A stretch of DNA of 64,000 nt from Bradyrhizobium barranii subsp. barranii (GCF_017565645.3 NZ_CP086136.1:868001-932000); one strand, 5' to 3'; positions 1 to 9,451 are shown, counted from the stretch's first letter. The notes: generated by a model not told the origin, from the letters alone. Numbers and translations: made by a program.

Positions 1-785
1 GGCAACGCGCCGGTGCGGTGGAAATGGCTGAGGAAGGCGCGCGTCGCGGCTTCCTGCGGATGGTCGATCACCTGCCGCGCCGGACCTTCCTCGACCACCA
101 CACCATCGCGCATGAAGATGAGGCGGTCGGCGACCTCGCGGGCGAAGGCGATCTCGTGGGTCACGATCACCATCGTCATGCCCTCGGAAGCCAGTTGCTG
201 GATCACGTTCAGCACTTCGCCGACGAGTTCGGGATCGAGCGCCGAGGTGGCCTCGTCGAACAGCATCACATCAGGCTCCATCGCGAGCGCACGCGCGATC
301 GCGACGCGCTGCTTCTGCCCGCCGGACAGCGTCGCCGGATATTGGTCGGCCTTTTTCACAAGGCCCACTTTGGCAAGCTGCGCGCGCGCGAGCTTCTCGG
401 CGTCCGCCTTGGCCATGCGCCGCACTGTGATGGGCCCCTCCATGACGTTCTGAAGCGTCGTCATGTGCGGGAACAGATTGAAATGCTGGAACACCATGCC
501 GGTGGTGGTGCGGAATTTGGCGGGTGTCTTCACGTCGGGAAGCTTGGCGCCTTCGCCGAATTGGAAGCTTGTGTCGCCGACGCGGACGCTGCCGCCGTCG
601 GGCACGACCAGCAGATTGATGCAGCGGAGCAGTGTCGACTTGCCGGAGCCGGATGGGCCGATCAGCGCCACCACGCCCCCCTTGGCCACGTCGAGGCTGA
701 TGTTCTTCAAAACCTCGTTGCTGCCAAAGCTCTTGCGAAGGCTGCGGATCTCGATCTTCGAAGTGTTCTTGGATGGCTCGCTCAT
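1..785 (-). CDS. Amino-acid ABC transporter ATP-binding protein (3' end outside window)
   Basis: About 261 N-terminal residues are visible; the rest runs off the left edge. It is the ATPase of a polar amino-acid importer (GlnQ/HisP class) and would energise the membrane permease encoded just upstream. Visible motifs are Walker [10 protein letters not shown] near residue 43, the signature LSGGQ, Walker [13 protein letters not shown] and the switch histidine in VTHEI. The ATG at 785 overlaps the permease stop codon by four bases (ATGA), so the two are translationally coupled. Family assignment is firm; the substrate cannot be read from the sequence. Confidence 0.95.
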   Translation of the reverse strand, partial: MSEPSKNTSKIEIRSLRKSFGSNEVLKNISLDVAKGGVVALIGPSGSGKSTLLRCINLLVVPDGGSVRVGDTSFQFGEGAKLPDVKTPAKFRTTTGMVFQHFNLFPHMTTLQNVMEGPITVRRMAKADAEKLARAQLAKVGLVKKADQYPATLSGGQKQRVAIARALAMEPDVMLFDEATSALDPELVGEVLNVIQQLASEGMTMVIVTHEIAFAREVADRLIFMRDGVVVEEGPARQVIDHPQEAATRAFLSHFHRTGAL

Positions 786-1444
786 TCGCTGACCGCCAGT
801 CGCTTCTCGCCGCGGCGGACGATGATGGTCAGGGGAATCAGGATCGCCGCATAGGCGACCGCGACCGCGGTGTAGGTCTCCAGCGGCCGGTAGCTGTCAT
901 GGGCGGCGACCTGGCTTTGGTAGACGAGGTCGGGCACGGCGAGCACCGAAACCAGCGAGGTGTTCTTGAACTGGATGATCGACTGGTTCATCAGTGCCGG
1001 GATCATGCGCTTGATAGCCTGCGGCAGCACGATGCGCCGCATGCTCTGTCCCGGCGTCATGCCGAGCGCGGCGCCGGCTTCGGACTGGCCCTTGTCGATC
1101 GAGATGATGCCGCCGCGGATGATCTCGGAATAGAACGAGCCGCCATAGAGCGAGAGCGCCAGCGCCGAGGCCGTGATCGGCGTCATCTCGACGCCGGCCA
1201 GGATCGGCAGCGCGTAATAGAACCAGATCAGCTGCACCAGGATCGGCGTGCAGCGGAACGCCTCGATGAAGGTGAGGGCGACCAGACGCACCGCCTTGAA
1301 GCGCGACAGGCTGCCGAACGCGCCGAACAGGCCGAAGACGAGACCAAGCACGACGATGACCACGGTGAAGCCGACGGTGACGCCGAGCCCGTTGAGAAAG
1401 AGCCAGCGATAGCTCCAGAGGATGCCGAGGTCCCACTGATACAT
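782..1444 (-). CDS. Amino-acid ABC transporter permease
   Basis: A 220-residue inner-membrane permease of the His/Glu/Gln (HisM/GlnP) type. The first hydrophobic segment lies around residues 15-40 and the conserved cytoplasmic EAA-type loop ([20 protein letters not shown]) around residues 130-150. The length is normal for single-subunit permeases that work as homodimers. It sits between the binding protein gene (upstream, across a 187-base gap that holds a repeat element) and the ATPase gene (4-base overlap). The three together form one importer operon read right to left. Confidence 0.94.
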   Translation of the reverse strand: MYQWDLGILWSYRWLFLNGLGVTVGFTVVIVVLGLVFGLFGAFGSLSRFKAVRLVALTFIEAFRCTPILVQLIWFYYALPILAGVEMTPITASALALSLYGGSFYSEIIRGGIISIDKGQSEAGAALGMTPGQSMRRIVLPQAIKRMIPALMNQSIIQFKNTSLVSVLAVPDLVYQSQVAAHDSYRPLETYTAVAVAYAAILIPLTIIVRRGEKRLAVSE

Positions 1445-1484
1445 GCGTGTTCTTACTCGTACCCGATGTCGCCCAGAAATTCGT

Positions 1485-1605
1485 CGTCATGCCCGGGCGT
1501 AGCCGTCCGAAGGACGGCGTCGCTTCCGCTCGCCTATGTCCCGGCATCCACGTTCTTGGTGCCGCGAGTCAGGCGTGGATGGCCGGGACAAGCCCGGCCA
1601 TGACG
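1485..1605. repeat. Intergenic palindromic repeat, family A, with nested insert
   Basis: A mosaic palindrome bounded by CGTCATGCCCGGG at the left and GGCCGGGACAAGCCCGGCC...ATGACG at the right. The same family occurs at 11470-11555, 20362-20447 and 22519-22607. This copy is longer because its left hairpin is interrupted by about 40 bases that contain their own perfect hairpin GCCGTCC-GAA-GGACGGC. It lies inside the ABC operon, between binding-protein and permease genes, where it could lower downstream expression relative to the binding protein. That role is inference. Confidence 0.85.
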
Positions 1606-1631
1606 GTGTGGATACTTAAGGCGCTCATCAC

Positions 1632-2480
1632 CTACAGCGAAACGCCCGGCGGAATGTCCGCTTCGGTCACGCCCACCAGCTCCATGTTGGTGATGATCGC
1701 GTTGCGGATGAAGCCGAGGCCCTTGTTGAAGTCGATCCAGGTGTTGACGTAGTCGCGGAAGGTCTTGTCGTTCTCGCGGCGGAAGCCGGCGTTCGACGTC
1801 GTCGCGAAGATCGGCGTCGGCAGCACGAACTGGCCGAGCGAGGGATTCTTCTTCAGCACGGTCAGCGACAGCATGGTGATCAGGCACTGCGCGTCGACGC
1901 GGCCGGTCTGCAGCGCGGCGGTGGCATCGTCCGCGGTCTTGAGCCGCGAGATCTGCGCCTTCGGCGTCAGGCGGCTGACGACCTGGTCGTGCGACGAGCC
2001 CTGGTCGACGGCGATCTTGACGTCGGGCGAGTTCAGCTCGGCCCAGCTCTTCGGCTTGAAGTCCTTCTTGCAGAGGATGCCGAAGGCGTTGTTGAAGACC
2101 GGCACCGAGAAGTCGACCACCAGCGCGCGCTTCGGGGTCGGGTTGAGGCCGAAGAAGATGTCGATCTTGTTGGACTGCAGATCGAGCACCGAATTGCCCC
2201 AGGTGGTCTCGGTGATCTCGAGCTCGGCCTCCATGTCGTCGGCGAGTGCCTTGGCGATGTCGACGTAGAAGCCCTTCCACTGGCCGCTGGCGAGGTCCTT
2301 CATATAATAGGGCGCGCCGCCGCCGACCGCGCCGATCCGCATCTTCTTGGTGCGGCGAATGCGGGCAAAGGTCGATTCGTTGGAATCCGCTGCGGTCTGC
2401 GCCACGGCCGGTGAGGCCAGCGTGGCCGCAGCCATCGCGCCAAGTCCGACAATCGATGCGACATCACGACGTGTAACCAT
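1632..2480 (-). CDS. Amino-acid ABC transporter substrate-binding protein
   Basis: A periplasmic solute-binding protein of family 3, 282 residues from the chosen start. The N-terminus MVTRRDVASIVGLG followed by an Ala-rich stretch and SPAVAQ reads as an export signal, possibly Tat type because of the twin arginines, with cleavage after AVAQ near residue 27. The mature part has family-3 patterns: IRIGAVGGGAPYYMKD-like start (read as MRIGAVGGGAPYYMKD), WKGFYVDIAKALADDM, and the SSHDQV segment that lines the amino-acid site. The open frame extends 18 codons upstream, but the internal ATG places the signal peptide correctly. First gene of the importer operon. Confidence 0.93.
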   Translation of the reverse strand: MVTRRDVASIVGLGAMAAATLASPAVAQTAADSNESTFARIRRTKKMRIGAVGGGAPYYMKDLASGQWKGFYVDIAKALADDMEAELEITETTWGNSVLDLQSNKIDIFFGLNPTPKRALVVDFSVPVFNNAFGILCKKDFKPKSWAELNSPDVKIAVDQGSSHDQVVSRLTPKAQISRLKTADDATAALQTGRVDAQCLITMLSLTVLKKNPSLGQFVLPTPIFATTSNAGFRRENDKTFRDYVNTWIDFNKGLGFIRNAIITNMELVGVTEADIPPGVSL

Positions 2481-2857
2481 TTTGAGGAATCGCTTTTCTG
2501 GTTGGATGTAAGGTGTGTGGTTGAGCTCGCGCAAAAAATTCGCCCATCAATCGGCGTCGGCCGGCTGAAAAATGCTCTGGATCGGATTTTCGCGCACCCT
2601 TTGTCTCGGTTCCGGCAGGATTTCATAGAAAGGCGCTGCCGGGCGGGCCCTGTCAAGACTCGATTGCCTCAGGGATGTGCGTGGCCTCGAAGATGGGCAG
2701 GGAGCCCATCGGCCATGACGCTTTCCGAGGCGAACGTCCGCATCAGCACTTCGCGACAGGCGTGCACGGGGATGCGCGAGGGAAGGCCCGGCGAGCGCGT
2801 CGGCTCGATCTATTTTCGCGAGAAAATTGAGAGGCTTCGGCGGTTCGCTTTAAAAAT
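2481..2857. other. Intergenic region upstream of the amino-acid transporter
   Basis: No gene is supported here. On the minus strand a good -35 element TTGACA is present at 2656-2651, but no convincing -10 sits 16-18 bases away. The region probably holds the transporter promoter; the exact site cannot be fixed by reading. Confidence 0.4.
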
Positions 2858-2886
2858 GCGAACGGCGCCCTGTCGGCGCCGTTCGC
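2851..2886 (-). terminator. Rho-independent terminator of the catalase gene
   Basis: Perfect 12-base arms GCGAACGGCGCC (2858-2869) and GGCGCCGTTCGC (2875-2886) enclose a 5-base loop. On the minus strand the hairpin is followed by ATTTTTA. It lies 37 bases past the catalase stop codon, the textbook position for that gene. Confidence 0.9.
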
Positions 2887-2922
2887 CGAAGACGGCGAGA
2901 GGTCGGTGCGGATCGACCGACC

Positions 2923-4404
2923 CTATTCCGCGGCCTTTTCCGTTCCCTTGGCACGAACGGTCGCGAGGCGCGTCAGCGCGTCGCGGACGCCCGCGCCATA
3001 GGCGGGATCGGCCTTGGTGCAATTGGCGATGTGCCGTTCCTGGATCGCGATGGCCGCCGCTCCGACGGCGCGCGCCGTGTTGTCGAACAAGGCCTGCCGT
3101 TGGGCTGCGCTCATCTTGCGAAAGAGGTCGCCGGGCTGTCGATAGTGATCGTCGTCGATGCGGTGATCCCAATGGGCGGCTGCACCATCGATCTCGAGCG
3201 GCGGCTCGTTGAGATCGGGCTGGTCCGCCCACTCGCCACGGCTGTTCGGGAAATAGGTCGGCGTCCTCCCCTGATTGCCGTCGGTCCGCATTGCGCCATC
3301 GCGATGGTAGCTGTGATACGGGCATTTCGGCGCGTTGACCGGGATCAGATGATGGTTGACGCCGAGGCGATAGCGCGCCGCGTCCCCGTAGGAGAACAGC
3401 CTTGCCTGCAGCATCTTGTCGGGCGAGAAGCCGATGCCCGGAACGACGTGGGCCGGCGAGAAGGAGGCCTGTTCGACCTCGGCGAAGACGTTTTCCGGAT
3501 TGCGGTTCAGCTCGAAATAGCCGACCTCGATCAGCGGGAAGTCCGCCTTCGGCCAGATCTTTGTCAGGTCGAACGGGTTAAAGGCAAACGCCTTGGCTTG
3601 ATCGTCGGTCATGATCTGCACGAACATCGTCCAGCGCGGGAAATCGCCGCATTCGATGCTCTCGAACAGGTCGCGCTGGTGAGTCTCGCGGTCCTTGCCG
3701 ATGAGGGCTTCGGCCTCGGCGTCGGTCAGGTTTTCGATGCCCTGCTGCGTCCGGAAGTGAAACTTCACCCAGGTCCGCTCGTTGGCGGCATTGATGAAGC
3801 TGTAGGTATGGCTGCCGAAGCCATGCATGTGCCTGAAGCTTCTGGGAAGGCCGCGCTCGCTCATCACGATGGTGACCTGGTGCAGAGCCTCCGGCAACAA
3901 CGTCCAGAAATCCCAATTGTTGTCGGCGCTACGCATTCCGGTCCGGGGATCGCGCTTGATCGCATGATTGAGGTCGGGAAAGCGCAAGGGATCGCGGAAG
4001 AAGAACACGGGCGTGTTGTTGCCTACCATGTCCCAATTGCCTTCCTCGGTGTAGAACTTCAGCGCAAAGCCGCGGATGTCGCGTTCGGCGTCGGCTGCGC
4101 CGCGCTCGCCGGCCACCGTCGAGAAGCGCGCGAACATCGGCGTCTGCTTGCCGACTTCCGAGAAGATCTTCGCTTTGGTGTATCGGGTGATGTCATTGGT
4201 CACGGTGAAGGTGCCGAAGGCGCCGGAACCCTTGGCATGCATCCGTCGCTCCGGGATCACTTCGCGATCGAAATGTGCTAGCTTCTCGATCAGCCAGACG
4301 TCTTGCAGCAGCGCGGGCCCGCGGCGGCCCGCGGTCATGATGTTGAGGTTATCGCTGACGGGTGCGCCCGTCGCATGGGTCAAACGTTTCGGCTCATCGG
4401 CCAT
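2923..4404 (-). CDS. katA: Monofunctional haem catalase (small-subunit clade)
   Basis: Converts hydrogen peroxide to water and oxygen. Its 493 residues match the small-subunit clade, which lacks the C-terminal flavodoxin-like domain of large catalases. Visible signatures: the distal histidine region [13 protein letters not shown] near residue 52, distal asparagine in [12 protein letters not shown] near residue 128, and the proximal haem tyrosine motif [14 protein letters not shown] near residue 335. There is no signal peptide, so it is cytoplasmic. AGGAG precedes the ATG at a suitable distance. It is followed by its own terminator, so it is probably monocistronic. No OxyR site was recognised. 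The symbol is by family and could be named differently in a given strain. Confidence 0.97.
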   Translation of the reverse strand: MADEPKRLTHATGAPVSDNLNIMTAGRRGPALLQDVWLIEKLAHFDREVIPERRMHAKGSGAFGTFTVTNDITRYTKAKIFSEVGKQTPMFARFSTVAGERGAADAERDIRGFALKFYTEEGNWDMVGNNTPVFFFRDPLRFPDLNHAIKRDPRTGMRSADNNWDFWTLLPEALHQVTIVMSERGLPRSFRHMHGFGSHTYSFINAANERTWVKFHFRTQQGIENLTDAEAEALIGKDRETHQRDLFESIECGDFPRWTMFVQIMTDDQAKAFAFNPFDLTKIWPKADFPLIEVGYFELNRNPENVFAEVEQASFSPAHVVPGIGFSPDKMLQARLFSYGDAARYRLGVNHHLIPVNAPKCPYHSYHRDGAMRTDGNQGRTPTYFPNSRGEWADQPDLNEPPLEIDGAAAHWDHRIDDDHYRQPGDLFRKMSAAQRQALFDNTARAVGAAAIAIQERHIANCTKADPAYGAGVRDALTRLATVRAKGTEKAAE

Positions 4405-4519
4405 GGGATGCTCCTGAATATGGGGTCATTGGCTATTGCTGCCCGCGTGCGAAATCTCAGGCTCGCATGGGTCCACAGCAGTCGATTTCGAGATCGCACT
4501 GTCCTTGCGCGAACGCCGG

Positions 4520-5161
4520 TCAACCGTGCCAATGCGAGTTGCGGATGACGCTGCAGAAATTGCCGCGATGGAAATGCGGCTCCTTGTCGGCGATGACGTC
4601 GGCCTTGACGTTGCCGAACGTCGTGTCAGGCCGATGCTTGATGCCGTCGTAGAAGGCCTGGATGATGTCTTCCTTGAAGTGCGGCGTGCGCGGAAACGCC
4701 TTCACGACCGCCTCGCGCTCCGCGTCGGAATATTCGTCGTAAGTGAGCCCGAGCACGTCCATCTCGACGCCCGCGGTCACCAGCGCGACGACGGGGTGCA
4801 TGTGCTGGGGGACGCCCGGTGTCGTGTGCAGGGCGATCGCGGTCCAGACCGTGTAGGCGTCGGCTTCCGAAATGCCGTGGCTGCGCAGGAAGTCCCGCGC
4901 GGCGTGTGCGCCGTCGACCTCGAACCGCTCGTGCTGGCTGCCATGGCCCGGCATCAGGCCGATGTCGTGAAACATGGCGCCGGCGTAAAGCAGCTCGCGG
5001 TCGAAGGTCAGCCCACGGCGGACGCCGGCCATCGCACCGAACTGGTAGACGCGGCTGGAATGGTTGAAGAGCAGGTCCGTTTCGGTGTCGCGGATGTATT
5101 CGGTGATGGCACGCGCCAGCTTGCTGTCGGGAATGACGGCGGCCTCGGTGATTTCTGACAT
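4520..5161 (-). CDS. HD-domain protein (cyanamide hydratase-like)
   Basis: A 213-residue protein with the metal-binding HD signature. An upstream histidine lies in FNHSSRVYQFG (about residue 33), the HD pair in AMFHDIGLMPGHG (about residue 64), and further histidines in IALHTTPG. The helical layout and length resemble cyanamide hydratase-like HD hydrolases rather than the dGTPase or GGDEF-linked HD-GYP groups, which have other motifs. It is divergent from a GlxA-type regulator that starts 104 bases away, and the intergenic space carries a perfect palindrome. Regulation by that neighbour is a reasonable guess. Substrate unknown. Confidence 0.8.
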   Translation of the reverse strand: MSEITEAAVIPDSKLARAITEYIRDTETDLLFNHSSRVYQFGAMAGVRRGLTFDRELLYAGAMFHDIGLMPGHGSQHERFEVDGAHAARDFLRSHGISEADAYTVWTAIALHTTPGVPQHMHPVVALVTAGVEMDVLGLTYDEYSDAEREAVVKAFPRTPHFKEDIIQAFYDGIKHRPDTTFGNVKADVIADKEPHFHRGNFCSVIRNSHWHG

Positions 5162-5220
5162 GAGCAGCTCCTGAAATTTTGGATCGCGTTCACTGTAAAT
5201 CCGGGCTACGGTGTCTTAAA

Positions 5221-5237
5221 TCGACGTAACACGTCGA
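5221..5237. promoter_or_regulatory. Perfect palindrome between the HD protein and GlxA-type regulator genes
   Basis: TCGACGT-AAC-ACGTCGA, 7-base perfect arms with a 3-base spacer, in the 104-base divergent intergenic region. It lies 28 bases before the regulator start codon. Operator-like by symmetry and position; the bound protein is unknown. Confidence 0.5.
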
Positions 5238-5265
5238 AAACGGACAAATTCGGATCGAGGCGGAC

Positions 5266-6267
5266 ATGGGCGCAAAGCCGAAACCAAGGACGGTTGTGAT
5301 CGTGGCGCTGCCAGGCGTGCAGCTGCTCGATGTCGCAGGGCCGCTCGATGTGTTCGCCGAGGCGAACGTGCAGGCCGGCTATCCCGCCTATGCCTTGTTC
5401 GTGGCGGGCGCGGAGCCAGGGCCGATCCGCAGTTCCTCAGGCGTCCAGCTGATGCCCGACCGAATCGTCGACCGCGACTTCCAGGAGCCGATCGACACCT
5501 TGCTGGTGGCGGGATGCCCGAACGCGGCCGAAGTCCCGGCGGACGGGAGCGTGATCGACTGGCTGCGCCGGCGGGCTTCGCGGACCCGCAGATTCGGCTC
5601 GGTGTGCAGCGGGGCCTTCTTCCTTGCCGCCGCCGGTCTGCTTGATGGCAGGCGGGTCACGACGCATTGGGCGGTCGCAGACATGCTGGCCAGCAAATTC
5701 CCGTCGGTCACCGTGGACAAGGATGCCATCTACGTCACCGACGGAAAGCTCCGCACGGCCGCCGGCGTGACCGCAGGGCTCGATCTGGCGCTGGCACTGG
5801 TCGAGGAAGATCTCGGGCGCGATACGGCCATGAAGGTCGCAAGCCAGCTCGTGATGTTCTTCAAGCGTCCGGGTGGGCAGATGCAGTTCACCCGCAAGGG
5901 CGAGGCTGTTCCCGCCGGCCGCGCCGCGCTGCAGGAGCTGCAGCGCTGGGTCGCCGCCAATCCCGCGCTCGACCACAGCGTTGCCAGCCTGGCGACGCGC
6001 ATGGAGCTCAGCCCGAGGCACTTTGCACGGCTGTTCCGCGCCGAGGTCGGAGTTACGCCTGCGACCTGGGTCGAGGAAGCCCGCGTCAATGCGGCGAGGC
6101 GGCTGCTCGAGTTTGGCAATGAAGCCCCGAAGCAGGTGGCGCTCCATTGTGGATTCGCCGATGCCGATACGCTGCGTCGCGCGTTCAATCGTCACGTCGG
6201 CGTGACGCCCGCCGAGTATCGCAAGCGGTTTGCGCGAATCACGGAGGTTCCAGCTCGCCAACACTGA
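5266..6267 (+). CDS. GlxA-family transcriptional regulator (DJ-1/PfpI domain plus AraC HTH)
   Basis: A 333-residue regulator. Residues about 9-190 form a DJ-1/PfpI-like domain with the nucleophile-elbow cysteine in FGSVCSGAFFLAAAGLL followed by VTTHW. Residues about 220-325 form the two-helix-turn-helix AraC DNA-binding domain (LSPRHFARLFRAEVGVTPATW and a second motif ending GVTPAEYRKRF). Such proteins typically sense small amines or related metabolites through the first domain. It is read away from the HD-domain gene. The ATG at 5266 follows GAGGCG. Confidence 0.92.
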   Translation: MGAKPKPRTVVIVALPGVQLLDVAGPLDVFAEANVQAGYPAYALFVAGAEPGPIRSSSGVQLMPDRIVDRDFQEPIDTLLVAGCPNAAEVPADGSVIDWLRRRASRTRRFGSVCSGAFFLAAAGLLDGRRVTTHWAVADMLASKFPSVTVDKDAIYVTDGKLRTAAGVTAGLDLALALVEEDLGRDTAMKVASQLVMFFKRPGGQMQFTRKGEAVPAGRAALQELQRWVAANPALDHSVASLATRMELSPRHFARLFRAEVGVTPATWVEEARVNAARRLLEFGNEAPKQVALHCGFADADTLRRAFNRHVGVTPAEYRKRFARITEVPARQH

Positions 6268-6371
6268 GCCGGCTTCCGCGTCCAAATGGGCCGGCGGGGG
6301 CCGTCCAGCGGGGTGTGCGGGACCCACGGATACCCGCTTGCTTTCCCGACCTTTTGGCCCCAAATAGGGAC

Positions 6372-6476
6372 CGGGAGATTGGCGGTGGACGAGCCACTCG
6401 CCAACCGGGTCAGGTCCGGAAGGAAGCAGCCCTAACGAGGTCCGGATCGGGTCGCTCGTCAGTCTCCTACCTGTTT
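6372..6476 (+). ncRNA. ffs: Signal recognition particle RNA (small 4.5S type)
   Basis: The universal SRP core is present at 6408-6431 (GGTCAGGTCCGG then AAGGAAGCAGCC), including the GGAA tetraloop that binds Ffh. Flanking segments pair to close the long hairpin: GGAGA (6374-6378) with TCTCC (6463-6467), and GACGAGC (6388-6394) with GCTCGTC (6454-6460). A run of five T follows at 6473-6478 and can end transcription. Position just upstream of dnaX is conserved in related bacteria. Ends are estimated from pairing and may be off by several bases. Confidence 0.95.
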
Positions 6477-6564
6477 TTCCGAGCGAATTGCGCCGGCGGG
6501 CTTCCCGCCAGCGCGCTCCTTTCCGCAAAAGCCGGGCGAAAGACATTCCATTGCGGATCGACCG

Positions 6565-8403
6565 ATGACCGACGCTGGCGCCCCTCCCAACCCCGACAGC
6601 GCCGGCCAGGCCAGCACGCCCTACCGGGTGCTGGCGCGCAAATACCGGCCCTCCAGCTTCGACGACCTGATCGGCCAGGAGGCCGTGGTCCGCACCGTCT
6701 CGAACGCGTTCGAGACCGGGCGCATTCCGCAGGCCTGGATCCTCACCGGCGTCCGCGGCGTCGGCAAGACCACCACCGCGCGTATTCTGGCCCGTGCGCT
6801 CAACTACGAGATGCCGGACGGATCGGTGAAGGGCCCGACCATCCACATGCCGACCCTGGGCGTGCATTGCCAGGCGATCATGGAAAGCCGGCACATGGAC
6901 GTGCTGGAGATGGACGCGGCCTCGCACACCGGCGTCGACGACGTCCGCCAGATCAATGACAGCGTGCGCTACGCGCCGGCCAGCGCCCGCTACAAGGTCT
7001 ACATCATCGACGAAGTCCACATGCTGTCGACGGCGGCGTTCAACGCCTTCCTGAAGACGCTGGAGGAACCGCCGGAGCACGCCAAATTCGTGTTCGCGAC
7101 CACCGAGATCCGCAAGGTTCCGGTCACCGTGCTGTCGCGCTGCCAGCGTTTTGACCTGCGCCGGGTCGAGGCCGACGTGCTGATGAAGCACCTCGCCAAT
7201 ATCGCGGCCAAGGAAAACGTCGAGATCGAACCCGAGGCGCTCGGCATCATCGCGCGCGCCGCGGAAGGCTCGGTGCGCGATTCGCTGTCGCTGCTCGACC
7301 AGGCGATCGCGCACGCGGCAGGCACCGTGAAGGCGGATGCGGTTAGGCAGATGCTGGGCCTCGCCGACCGCACCCGCGTCATCGACCTGTTCGATTCGCT
7401 GGCGCGCGGCGACATCGCTGCCGCTTTCAAGGAGTTCCGCGACCAATACGACGTCGGCGCCGATCCGATCGTCGTGCTGTCGGACCTTGCCGAGTTCGTC
7501 AATTTCGTCACCCGCGTGAAGATCGTGCCGGCGACCGCCGACAACGTCGCCTATGGCGAGACCGAGCGCGTGCGCGCGCGGGATTTTGCCTCGAAGATCT
7601 CGATGCGCGTGCTGTCGCGGATGTGGCAGATGCTGCTCAAGGGCATCACCGAGGTGCAGGCCGCGACGCGCCCCGCTGCGGCCGCCGAGATGGTGCTGGT
7701 GCGCATCGCCTATGTCGCCGACCTGCCGACGCCGGACGAAGCGATCAAGATGCTGGAGCAGAACGGCGGCGGCTCGCCGGTCGTGGGCGGCGGAAGTGCC
7801 GCGCGCAGCGGCGCGCCGGGTGCGCCGGTGGCCTCCGCGGCGCCGGTTGCCTCGGCTGCGCCCATGCGCGCGCCGACGTCGTCACCGTCCGCGTTCGGCG
7901 GCGGCGCCGCCCGGCCGCAGATGGCGGCGCCCGCGCCGGATCCGCAAGGAGCCGCGCCCCAGCTGCGCATCACGAGCTTCACCCAGCTCGTCGCGGTCGC
8001 CGGGCAGAAGCGCGATCTCATGACCAAGGCCGCGCTCGAAGGCGACATGCGCCTCGTTCGTTTCGAGGAGGGCCGGCTGGAAGTCGCGCTCGAGCCCAAC
8101 GCCTCCAAGACCATGATCTCGGAGCTCGCGCGAAAATTCGAGCTCTGGACCGGCCGGCGCTGGACCGTGATCGTCTCCAACGAGCAGGGCCAGCCGACGC
8201 TGCGTTCGGTGAACCACGCGGCGAAGCAGGAACATGCGCGCTCCGCCGAAGCCGATCCGCGCGTGCAGGAGGTGCTGTCGCGTTTTCCCGGTGCGAAGGT
8301 CGTCGAGGTCCGCAGGCTTGCCCCCGAGGCGCCGGAAACCAATATGAATGCGGACTATGGCAGTGACGATCCGCCCGATGGTTCCGACGGCGACGATCTC
8401 TAG
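6565..8403 (+). CDS. dnaX: DNA polymerase III subunit gamma/tau
   Basis: The clamp-loader ATPase, 612 residues. Residues about 1-240 form the AAA+ module with Walker A GVRGVGKTTTAR (about residue 60), Walker B IIDEVHML and sensor 1 in FATTEI. A low-complexity Ala/Pro/Gly linker follows near 400-460, then a C-terminal region that in tau contacts the polymerase. The zinc module is degenerate: only one cysteine (GVHCQAIMESRH) remains of the four found in the E. coli protein. No A-rich slippery heptamer was seen, so a separately frameshifted gamma form is not evident. First gene of a dnaX-ybaB-recR cluster. Confidence 0.97.
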   Translation: MTDAGAPPNPDSAGQASTPYRVLARKYRPSSFDDLIGQEAVVRTVSNAFETGRIPQAWILTGVRGVGKTTTARILARALNYEMPDGSVKGPTIHMPTLGVHCQAIMESRHMDVLEMDAASHTGVDDVRQINDSVRYAPASARYKVYIIDEVHMLSTAAFNAFLKTLEEPPEHAKFVFATTEIRKVPVTVLSRCQRFDLRRVEADVLMKHLANIAAKENVEIEPEALGIIARAAEGSVRDSLSLLDQAIAHAAGTVKADAVRQMLGLADRTRVIDLFDSLARGDIAAAFKEFRDQYDVGADPIVVLSDLAEFVNFVTRVKIVPATADNVAYGETERVRARDFASKISMRVLSRMWQMLLKGITEVQAATRPAAAAEMVLVRIAYVADLPTPDEAIKMLEQNGGGSPVVGGGSAARSGAPGAPVASAAPVASAAPMRAPTSSPSAFGGGAARPQMAAPAPDPQGAAPQLRITSFTQLVAVAGQKRDLMTKAALEGDMRLVRFEEGRLEVALEPNASKTMISELARKFELWTGRRWTVIVSNEQGQPTLRSVNHAAKQEHARSAEADPRVQEVLSRFPGAKVVEVRRLAPEAPETNMNADYGSDDPPDGSDGDDL

Positions 8404-8509
8404 AGCATGATCCGGACCCGAAGGGCCGCGTAGCGCAAAGTGTGAAGCGGTTTTCCGATTAGATCAGGCTCAAACCAAAAGTTAAGGCGCGATGACGAGT
8501 CATCGCGCC
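8404..8509. repeat. Intergenic repeat, family F (GAGCATGATC palindrome plus hairpin)
   Basis: Starts right at the dnaX stop with GAGCATGATCCGG and has the partial complement GATCAGGCTC about 50 bases on, a layout common in Bradyrhizobium-type genomes. It ends in a perfect hairpin GGCGCGATGAC-GA-GTCATCGCGCC (8486-8509), only 17 bases before the ybaB start. The hairpin could influence expression of ybaB-recR; this is inference. Confidence 0.75.
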
Positions 8510-8526
8510 AACCAAGGACAGCACCG

Positions 8527-8847
8527 ATGGTCGATATTTTCGGCATGATGAAGCAGGCGCAGCAGCTGCAATCCAAGATGCAGGAGATGCAGGATCAGCT
8601 CTCCAACGTCGAGGTCGAAGGCATCTCCGGCGGCGGTCTCGTCGCCGTGCGCATGACCGCGAAGATGGACGTGAAGGGCATCAAGATCGATCCCTCGCTG
8701 ATGAAGCCGGAAGAGCGCGAGGTGCTCGAGGACCTGCTCGTCACCGCCCTAGGCGATGCCCGCCGCAAGGCCGAGACGGCCGTGCAGGAGAAGATGCAGG
8801 CGCTCACGGGCGGGCTCAGCCTGCCGCCGGGTATGTTCGGCCAATAA
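8527..8847 (+). CDS. ybaB: YbaB/EbfC-family nucleoid-associated protein
   Basis: A 106-residue DNA-binding protein of the YbaB/EbfC family, which acts as a small dimeric clamp on DNA. The N-terminal [16 protein letters not shown] helix, the central [16 protein letters not shown] strands and the C-terminal [16 protein letters not shown] are family hallmarks. It lies between dnaX and recR, its usual place. The stop codon TAA is separated by one base from the recR start, so the two genes are co-translated. Confidence 0.95.
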   Translation: MVDIFGMMKQAQQLQSKMQEMQDQLSNVEVEGISGGGLVAVRMTAKMDVKGIKIDPSLMKPEEREVLEDLLVTALGDARRKAETAVQEKMQALTGGLSLPPGMFGQ

Positions 8848-8848
8848 G

Positions 8849-9451
8849 ATGGGTTCGGTTGCAGGTCCCGAAATCGAGCGGCTGGTCCAGCTCCTCGCAC
8901 GGCTGCCGGGCCTCGGTCCGCGCTCGGCCCGGCGTGCGGCGCTGCATCTGATCAAGAAGCGCGAAGCGCTGATGATGCCGCTGTCCTCAGCCCTGCAGGT
9001 CGCGCTCGACAAGGTCCAGGTCTGCAAGACCTGCGGCAACATCGACACGCAAAGTCCCTGCACGGTCTGCATCGATCCGAAACGCGATCCTGCCATCATC
9101 GTCGTCGTCGCCGATGTCGCCGACCTCTGGGCGCTGGAGCGGGCCAATGCGACCCAGGGGCGCTATCACGTGCTGGGGGCGACCTTGTCGCCGCTCGACG
9201 GTGTCGGCCCACAGGATCTCACCATCGACGCGCTGGTCGCGCGCGCGCATGCTGCCGAGGTGCACGAGATCATCCTGGCGCTGAATGCGACGGTCGACGG
9301 CCAGACCACGGCGCATTACATCACCGACCTGCTTCAGGACGCCAACGTAAAAGTAACCCGACTGGCCCATGGTGTGCCGGTCGGTGGCGAGCTTGATTAT
9401 CTCGACGAAGGTACGCTATCGGCCGCGATGCGGCAGCGGACCTTGTTCTAG
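8849..9451 (+). CDS. recR: Recombination mediator RecR
   Basis: A 200-residue RecFOR-pathway protein. In order it has the helix-hairpin-helix [19 protein letters not shown] near residue 15, the zinc finger CKTCGN...CTVC near residues 57-72, and the Toprim domain beginning [13 protein letters not shown] near residue 80. The open frame extends upstream into ybaB, but the ATG at 8849, one base after the ybaB stop, gives the conserved N-terminus. No strong ribosome-binding site precedes it, consistent with translational coupling. Confidence 0.96.
   Translation: MGSVAGPEIERLVQLLARLPGLGPRSARRAALHLIKKREALMMPLSSALQVALDKVQVCKTCGNIDTQSPCTVCIDPKRDPAIIVVVADVADLWALERANATQGRYHVLGATLSPLDGVGPQDLTIDALVARAHAAEVHEIILALNATVDGQTTAHYITDLLQDANVKVTRLAHGVPVGGELDYLDEGTLSAAMRQRTLF

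Noticed and set aside
5437..7446. 669-codon open frame on the minus strand across the GlxA-type gene and dnaX
   Set aside because: Arg/Asp/His-rich antisense frame in GC-rich DNA covering two well-recognised genes and the SRP RNA; no family motifs.
6565..8403. Programmed frameshift in dnaX producing gamma
   Set aside because: No A-rich slippery heptamer with a downstream hairpin could be found in the linker region.
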